From Clostridia bacterium (GTDB lineage: Bacteria > Bacillota > Clostridia > Oscillospirales > Acutalibacteraceae), in NCBI GenBank assembly GCA_017416485.1, contig JAFQCH010000011.1, positions 1-52,541 on the forward strand: 52,541 nucleotides of DNA. The letters run 5' to 3'. Numbering within the stretch: position 1 is the stretch's first letter; each line of letters begins with the position of its first letter. A program made the position numbers and the translations under genes. Below the pieces are notes generated by a model. It was not told where the DNA came from and ran no database searches. It saw only the letters and a list, made by a program, of their open reading frames with translations. This document shows, piece by piece, positions 48,124 to 52,541 of this stretch.

Positions 48124-49320
48124 TTACCAGTTTTCCTGCAGAAGGAAATCGGCGATATGCATAATGGCGATTCCGTTTTCATTCCCGATCGCAAGCGGAT
48201 CCCTGCAAACGACATATTTATGATAATGGTCTTTGATTTCCATCAGATTATCGGTTTCGCGTGTGGATGAAGTCGGCAGTTCAACACAGACCTGCACATA
48301 AATTTTTTCTTCCCTGCGCACCCCGACAAAATCAATTTCTTTGGCATCGTTTTTGCCGATATAAACATCATATCCTCTGCGTTTCATTTCAAGAAAAACA
48401 ATATTTTCAAACACGGCAGACAGCATTTTCCTATCAAAACCCATCTGACTGTATTTAATGGAGATATCAGAAAGATAATATTTTTCCTGCGTTTTGAGCA
48501 CAGACTTCCCCTGCAGATCATACCGTTTGCACGGATAGATAATAAATGCCTCGCTGAGCCATTTGAGATAGTTGTAAATGGTTTCAACCGAAAGACTTCT
48601 GTTTTCGCTTTTGAGGAATTTTACAATGGCTGCCGCGGAAAATGTTTTGCCGACATTTTCAACAATGTAACGAACAACACGGTCAAACAGTTCTTTGTTT
48701 CTTATTTTGTGCCGCTTGGAAATATCTCTTGTGATAACCGAAGCATAAATGCCGTCCACGACCTGATAAGCAGACCTTGTATCGAAATTGCTGATACCGA
48801 CAATGGGAAAACCTCCGTACTGCACATATTCATCAAAAACTTCCCTTGCAGAAGTAAGATCTTTGTTTTTGAATGTAAGATATTCGCGGAATGAAAGTGT
48901 GTAAACGGGAATCAGAACATACCGCCCCGTCAAATACGTTGCAATTTCACCTGACATCAATTTGGAGTTGGAGCCGGTGACATAGATATCAACATCCGCA
49001 CCCTCAAGCAAGGAATTGACAACCTTTTCCCAGCCGTTGATTTCCTGCAATTCATCCAAAAACAGATAACATCTGCCTTTGTCACGTATCGCCACCTGCA
49101 AATCTGCATACATATCTTTTGCCGAAAAATCTTCATATTCGGGACTGTTGTATCTTCGTTCAATAATATTGTCCTGTGCAATACCCTTTTCTTTCAGATT
49201 CTGCACAATCATTTCAAAAAGTGTGGATTTTCCGGAACGGCGCACACCGGCAAGAATTTTCACAAGCGGTAAATCCTCAAAGGGTGCGATTGCATTGATA
49301 TAATCAGGCCTGATAATCAC
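48124..49320 (-). CDS. AAA ATPase with DUF4143-type C-terminal domain
   Basis: A 398-residue protein of the common 'ATP-binding protein, DUF4143' family. Walker A GVRRSGKST is at residues 25-33, Walker B LFLDELQEI at about 85-93, then TGSNSKLMSGEI, a TLSFREYL segment typical of the family, a winged-helix-like region, and a C-terminal nuclease-like part with EIDFVGVRREEKIYVQV. The role of the family is not settled; members are scattered by transfer and are often linked to toxin-antitoxin or defence contexts. The start is GTG 49320: it gives the family's usual N-terminus (MIIRPDYI), AGAGGTGG lies 6 nt before it, and the upstream ATGs at 49338 and 49344 fall at or before the predicted transcription start. 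Confidence 0.87.
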   Translation of the reverse strand: MIIRPDYINAIAPFEDLPLVKILAGVRRSGKSTLFEMIVQNLKEKGIAQDNIIERRYNSPEYEDFSAKDMYADLQVAIRDKGRCYLFLDELQEINGWEKVVNSLLEGADVDIYVTGSNSKLMSGEIATYLTGRYVLIPVYTLSFREYLTFKNKDLTSAREVFDEYVQYGGFPIVGISNFDTRSAYQVVDGIYASVITRDISKRHKIRNKELFDRVVRYIVENVGKTFSAAAIVKFLKSENRSLSVETIYNYLKWLSEAFIIYPCKRYDLQGKSVLKTQEKYYLSDISIKYSQMGFDRKMLSAVFENIVFLEMKRRGYDVYIGKNDAKEIDFVGVRREEKIYVQVCVELPTSSTRETDNLMEIKDHYHKYVVCRDPLAIGNENGIAIMHIADFLLQENW

Positions 49321-49342
49321 TTTAACCACCTCTTTCATTCTC

Positions 49343-49371
49343 ATAATATCGAAAAACTTCTTAAAAGTCAA
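49343..49371 (-). promoter_or_regulatory. Promoter of the AAA ATPase gene
   Basis: On the minus strand, TTGACT (49371-49366), 17-nt spacer, TATTAT (49348-49343). The predicted start near 49336 leaves a leader of about 16 nt before GTG 49320. Confidence 0.65.
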
Positions 49372-49483
49372 GAGTTATTACCTCTATAGAAGTAAAAACT
49401 ACCCATATTTTTTCCACTTTTTCTACTTTAACAAGAAAAACAAGATCCGCAACAGAACAGACCTTGCTTTCTTTCTCGCATAT

Positions 49484-50752
49484 TTATTTTTTTATTTTAT
49501 CCCAATATTCCTTTGCTGCCTGCTCGGTGCGGTTTTCGCCGAACTGATAGTAGGTGGCACTTTTGAGGTTATCGGGCAGGTATTGTTGCTTGCACCAATG
49601 ATTCGGGTAAGCATGCGGATAATTGTAAAACTGCCCTTTCACGGCGGCATCTTCGCCGTCAAAATGCTTGTTCTGCAAGGTGCGCGGTACGGGACCTGCT
49701 TTGCCTGCCTGCAAATCAGACAGTGCGGCGTCGTAGCCGAGGTATGCGGAATTCGATTTCGGGCTTGTTGCTACCAGCACGGCGGCATCGGCAAGCGGAA
49801 TACGTGCTTCGGGCATGCCGACCTGAAAAGCCATGTCCACGGCGGCTTTGACAATGGGAATGATCATCGGATAGGCAAGTCCGACATCCTCCGCCGCACA
49901 GACCATAAGTCTTCTGCAAGCCGAGGGCATGTCCCCCGCTTCTAAAATGCGGGCAAGATAATGCAGTGTTGCATTCGGATCGGAGCCGCGCATGGATTTC
50001 TGAAAAGCAGACAGCAAGTCGTAATGCTCGTCCCCCTCGTGGTCGTAACGAAGGGCGGTTTTCTGCGTGACGGCTTTGGCGGTTTCAAGCAGAATTTTGC
50101 GTTTCTGCCCGACATCGGGGATATTGCTCGACAAAACGGTCAGCTCAACCGAATTGACCCCTTTTCGCACATCACCGCCGCAACCGCGGGCAATGTGCAT
50201 GAGCACCCCGTCTTCGATTTCAAATTCCTCTTTGAAATCTTCCGCCATCACGGCAAAAGCACGTTCCAATGCGGGCAGAATGTCCTCGGGTGTGACAAAC
50301 TTGAACTCAAACACGGTACTGCGGCTGAGAATAGCGGGATAGATATAAAAATACGGATTTTCGGTGGTGGCGGCAATGAGGGTAACAGTTCCGTTTTCGA
50401 TGTATTCGAGCAGGGATTGCTGTTGCTTTTTGTTGAAATACTGAATTTCGTCGAGATACAAAAGCACACCGTTGGGTGCGGCAAGGGTGTTGACTTCCCC
50501 GATGACGGCACGCACATCGGCAATGGATGCGTTGGTGCCGTTGAGAATGTGCAGTTTGCGCTTGGTTGCCGCCGCAAGAATACGAGCGACCGTGGTTTTG
50601 CCCGTGCCCGAAGGCCCGTAGAAAATCATATTCGGCAGATGACCCGATCGGATGATATTGCACAGCGGTGCATTCTCTGCGATCAGGTGTTTTTGTCCCA
50701 CAACCTCGTCAATAGATTGCGGTCGGATTCTTTCGGCAAGCGGCTGAGCCAT
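49484..50752 (-). CDS. rarA: Replication-associated recombination protein A (MgsA/RarA)
   Basis: A 422-residue AAA+ ATPase of the clamp-loader clade that acts at stalled replication forks. RIRPQSIDEVVGQ opens the protein, Walker A GPSGTGKTT is at residues 46-54, Walker B LLYLDEIQYFNKKQQ at about 97-111, sensor 1 LIAATTENPYF and the arginine finger region PAILSRSTVFEF follow. The C-terminal tetramerisation part with RGSDPNATLHYLARILEAGD and the tail PHAYPNHWCKQQYLP is intact. Length is typical. The start ATG 50752 has AAGGGAAG about 9 nt upstream. It points the same way as the AAA ATPase gene, with 163 nt between them. Confidence 0.95.
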   Translation of the reverse strand: MAQPLAERIRPQSIDEVVGQKHLIAENAPLCNIIRSGHLPNMIFYGPSGTGKTTVARILAAATKRKLHILNGTNASIADVRAVIGEVNTLAAPNGVLLYLDEIQYFNKKQQQSLLEYIENGTVTLIAATTENPYFYIYPAILSRSTVFEFKFVTPEDILPALERAFAVMAEDFKEEFEIEDGVLMHIARGCGGDVRKGVNSVELTVLSSNIPDVGQKRKILLETAKAVTQKTALRYDHEGDEHYDLLSAFQKSMRGSDPNATLHYLARILEAGDMPSACRRLMVCAAEDVGLAYPMIIPIVKAAVDMAFQVGMPEARIPLADAAVLVATSPKSNSAYLGYDAALSDLQAGKAGPVPRTLQNKHFDGEDAAVKGQFYNYPHAYPNHWCKQQYLPDNLKSATYYQFGENRTEQAAKEYWDKIKK

Positions 50753-51163
50753 GCGTTCACTTCCCTTTTGGTTTTATGATTTTTTTTTGACTGTCAAAAA
50801 AAAGGTCTGCACCCTGCCGAAGAGGGCTTGTTGGTCCGGCAGAGTGTTTTCAGCGGCGGCCATATGTCAGCGGCCAATCGGGGACGGACAAAAACCGCAC
50901 CGCCGTGCACCGCCGCGGATTGTGTCCCCAAGGACACTATATGCGGAGAACAGGTTGATGTGAGAATAAATATAAAAAATGCAAAATGCACAATGCAGAA
51001 TGCAAAATTATCGGGTCGCTGTTCGCTCCGATTATAGAGCATAAATAAATTTGATTTTAATACAAAGCCTCATTTTTTAATTTATTTGTGCAAAAATTAT
51101 TTCAAAATTGCCATTATGCGCACAAATTTAAATTCTTAGCTTCTACAATGGCAACGCGGTACG
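50753..51163. other. Non-coding region with several small hairpins
   Basis: No gene. It holds, in order, an 11-bp A/T palindrome (TTTTTTTTGAC-T-GTCAAAAAAAA, 50781-50803), a CTGCCG...CGGCAG hairpin near 50814-50842, GTGTCC-CCAA-GGACAC near 50922-50939, a run of near-repeats of AATGCAAA/AATGCACA/AATGCAGA (about 50975-51008), and ATCGG...CCGAT. The mixture looks like fragments of multi-copy intergenic repeats; the rarA promoter must lie at its left edge, but I cannot place it. Confidence 0.6.
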
Positions 51164-51230
51164 GGTTCAGCACATCGGTAAGTCGGGAGGCTCAGCACAT
51201 CGGTAAGCCCAGGTTCAGCACATCGGTAAG
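51164..51230. repeat. Three 19-bp direct repeats at the left end of the IS element
   Basis: GGTTCAGCACATCGGTAAG at 51164-51182 and 51212-51230, and the same with one change (C for the first T of TTC) at 51189-51207; centres are 25 and 23 bp apart. They lie immediately before the transposase promoter region (TATAAT at 51239-51244) and are probably transposase-binding or terminal repeats. Confidence 0.75.
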
Positions 51231-51266
51231 CCATCAGGTATAATGGATACGAAAGAGGTGGACATT

Positions 51267-52448
51267 ATGCCATGGAAGGAAACCGATAAAATGGAACAAA
51301 AAGAAATGTTTATCAAAGAAATGCTGAAAGCGGAAAAACCATTCAAGCACATTTGTGACGATTTCGGAATATCTGAAAAAACCGGTCATAAATGGAAGAA
51401 TCGATTTTACGAACAAGGTAAAATTGGTCTTGTGGAGCAATCCCGTGCAACACATGTGCATGCAAATGAAATTGACGGAGATACTGCAGCAGATCTTATC
51501 TGTATCAAAAATGCACATCTGGCTTGGGGACCAAAGAAGATTCGTGAAATTTATGCTCGCAAGTATCCGGAAAAGAATGTGCCGTCTCTCTCGTCGGTAA
51601 AAAGAATTCTGGATAAAGCCGGGTTGGTTAAACCCAGAAAAATCAAACCGCCTGCGTCATCCGATTGCCCCCGTTTGCAACAGCAAATACAAGCAAATGC
51701 TCCCAATGATGTCTGGTGCATTGATTTCAAAGGCTGGTGGAAATCAAACGGCGAAATCTGCGAACCTTTTACTGTCCGTGACAAATACAGTCGCAAGATT
51801 TTGTGTGCAAAGCTGATGGCATCAAAATCTTCTGATGCCGTAAAAGCTGTAATGACTGAATTGTTCAGGACATACGGGCTTCCTAAATGTATTCACAGTG
51901 ATAACGGCACTCCTTTTTCAGCTCCTAACGGTCTTCTTAACTTAACCTGTCTTTCTGCATGGTGGATTACGCTCGGCATTTTACCGGACAGATCTCTGAA
52001 AGGGCGTCCCGACCAAAACGGGTCTTTGGAACGAATGCACAGAGACATTGCTTGGGAAATTGAACGTAAAGTCCCCGGCGGTATTGCCGCTAATCAAATA
52101 GTCCTGGATGCTTGGGTAGAGGAATACAACACAGAAAGGCCTAACGAAGCCATCGGAATGATGATGCCTGATGAACTCTATGAAGTTTCTCCAAGAAAAT
52201 ATGATTGTGATTTTGATGAATTGGAATATCCTATGGGCTTTCTTGTCAGAAAAGTGCAAGGTGGCGGCGAAATCATTTTTAACGGTATTCGCATCACCAT
52301 AGGTTATGCTCTCAGAGGTTGGCATGTCGGTTTGAAGCCAATCGACGGTTGTGATCAATACTATGTGTTTTTAGCTGATTTTCTGCTTGGCACTCTTGAC
52401 ATGAATTCCTGTTGTTTTTACCCTCTTGATGAGTTAAAATCTAATTGA
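51267..52448 (+). CDS. IS481-family transposase (DDE, rve core)
   Basis: A 393-residue DDE transposase. Start at ATG 51267: MPWKET is the usual N-terminus of the family and AGAGGTGG lies 5-6 nt before it. A helix-turn-helix (FKHICDDFGISEKTGHKWKN) is followed by a second winged-helix segment (SLSSVKRILDKAGLVKPRK) and the integrase core: first Asp in DVWCIDFKGWW, second in IHSDNGTPFSA, Glu in GSLERMHRDIAWE. The C-terminus has the beta domain usual for IS481. The frame is intact, so the element may be active. It faces away from rarA. Confidence 0.93.
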   Translation: MPWKETDKMEQKEMFIKEMLKAEKPFKHICDDFGISEKTGHKWKNRFYEQGKIGLVEQSRATHVHANEIDGDTAADLICIKNAHLAWGPKKIREIYARKYPEKNVPSLSSVKRILDKAGLVKPRKIKPPASSDCPRLQQQIQANAPNDVWCIDFKGWWKSNGEICEPFTVRDKYSRKILCAKLMASKSSDAVKAVMTELFRTYGLPKCIHSDNGTPFSAPNGLLNLTCLSAWWITLGILPDRSLKGRPDQNGSLERMHRDIAWEIERKVPGGIAANQIVLDAWVEEYNTERPNEAIGMMMPDELYEVSPRKYDCDFDELEYPMGFLVRKVQGGGEIIFNGIRITIGYALRGWHVGLKPIDGCDQYYVFLADFLLGTLDMNSCCFYPLDELKSN

Positions 52449-52459
52449 TTTACAATTAT

Positions 52460-52493
52460 GGGCGGTAAGCCCTGTTGTGCTTACGCCTTTTTC
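52460..52493 (+). terminator. Terminator of the transposase gene
   Basis: GGCGGTAAGC (52461-52470) pairs with GCTTACGCC (52479-52487), one base bulged, followed by five T. Confidence 0.8.
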
Positions 52494-52541
52494 CCATTAT
52501 ATCTGGCTGCCGGCGTCAAGGTCGTATTGAAACAATTTCCG

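Larger units (their letters stand above)
51164..52541 (+). mobile_element. IS481-family insertion sequence, right end not in window
   Basis: It consists of the direct-repeat block, one transposase gene and its terminator. No inverted copy of the left 19-bp repeat (CTTACCGATGTGCTGAACC) is found between the transposase stop and the window end, so the right boundary is open. The precise left boundary is also uncertain. Confidence 0.7.

Overview
The window looks like a chromosome segment of a Gram-positive gut-type Clostridia, most likely of the Oscillospiraceae/Ruminococcaceae kind. The reasons are the ylxM-ffh-rpsP-khpA cluster, MutS2 with a Smr tail, a clostridial-type galactokinase signature, strong AGGAGG-type ribosome sites, consensus TTGACA-N17-TATAAT promoters, and intergenic palindromes of the sort I associate with that group. 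This placement is inference; no rRNA or taxonomic marker was compared.

Three fifths of the window (391-32184, minus strand) is one uninterrupted gene for a secreted protein of 10,597 residues (about 1.1-1.2 MDa). It has a Sec signal peptide, a non-repetitive N-terminal part with an EF-hand-like loop, an HExxH motif and a paired-CxxC motif, and then 16 clear copies (plus one degenerate copy) of a leucine-rich, apparently helical unit that I do not recognise as any named family. Units shrink from 834 codons near the N-terminus to a steady 427-449 codons in the middle of the array. The difference comes from extra domains inserted at two fixed places. Several units carry a DxDGDG-type calcium-loop insertion at the same spot. 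The chain ends in a short Asp/Pro linker and an aromatic amphipathic helix, with no LPXTG, SLH or dockerin. Over about 6,300 codons the gene uses no TTA or CTA leucine codons and only two TCA codons, which is why a false 5,784-residue open frame runs antisense to it. The bias resembles that of gapA, ffh and rpsP here and suggests high expression. The gene has its own consensus promoter and terminator and a 9-bp inverted repeat upstream. This gene is the prime candidate for something undescribed.

Divergent from it lies a membrane GT-C-type glycosyltransferase-like gene. Then come an Lgt-like membrane protein and an MgtC family protein sharing back-to-back promoters, a palindromic intergenic element, gapA, and a D-2-hydroxyacid dehydrogenase gene. 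A plus-strand run follows: a VTT/DedA-like membrane protein, galactokinase, mutS2, a small anchored protein of unknown function and a membrane-anchored Asp-box (sialidase-like) protein.

The translation/secretion cluster ylxM-ffh-rpsP-khpA sits behind a perfect consensus promoter flanked by two copies of TGTAAAG-N7/8-CTTTACA. It ends at a terminator, without the rimM-trmD-rplS genes that often follow. Beyond it are a DUF4143-type AAA ATPase, rarA and, at the right edge, an IS481-family transposase preceded by three 19-bp direct repeats. I saw no rRNA or tRNA gene and no CRISPR array.
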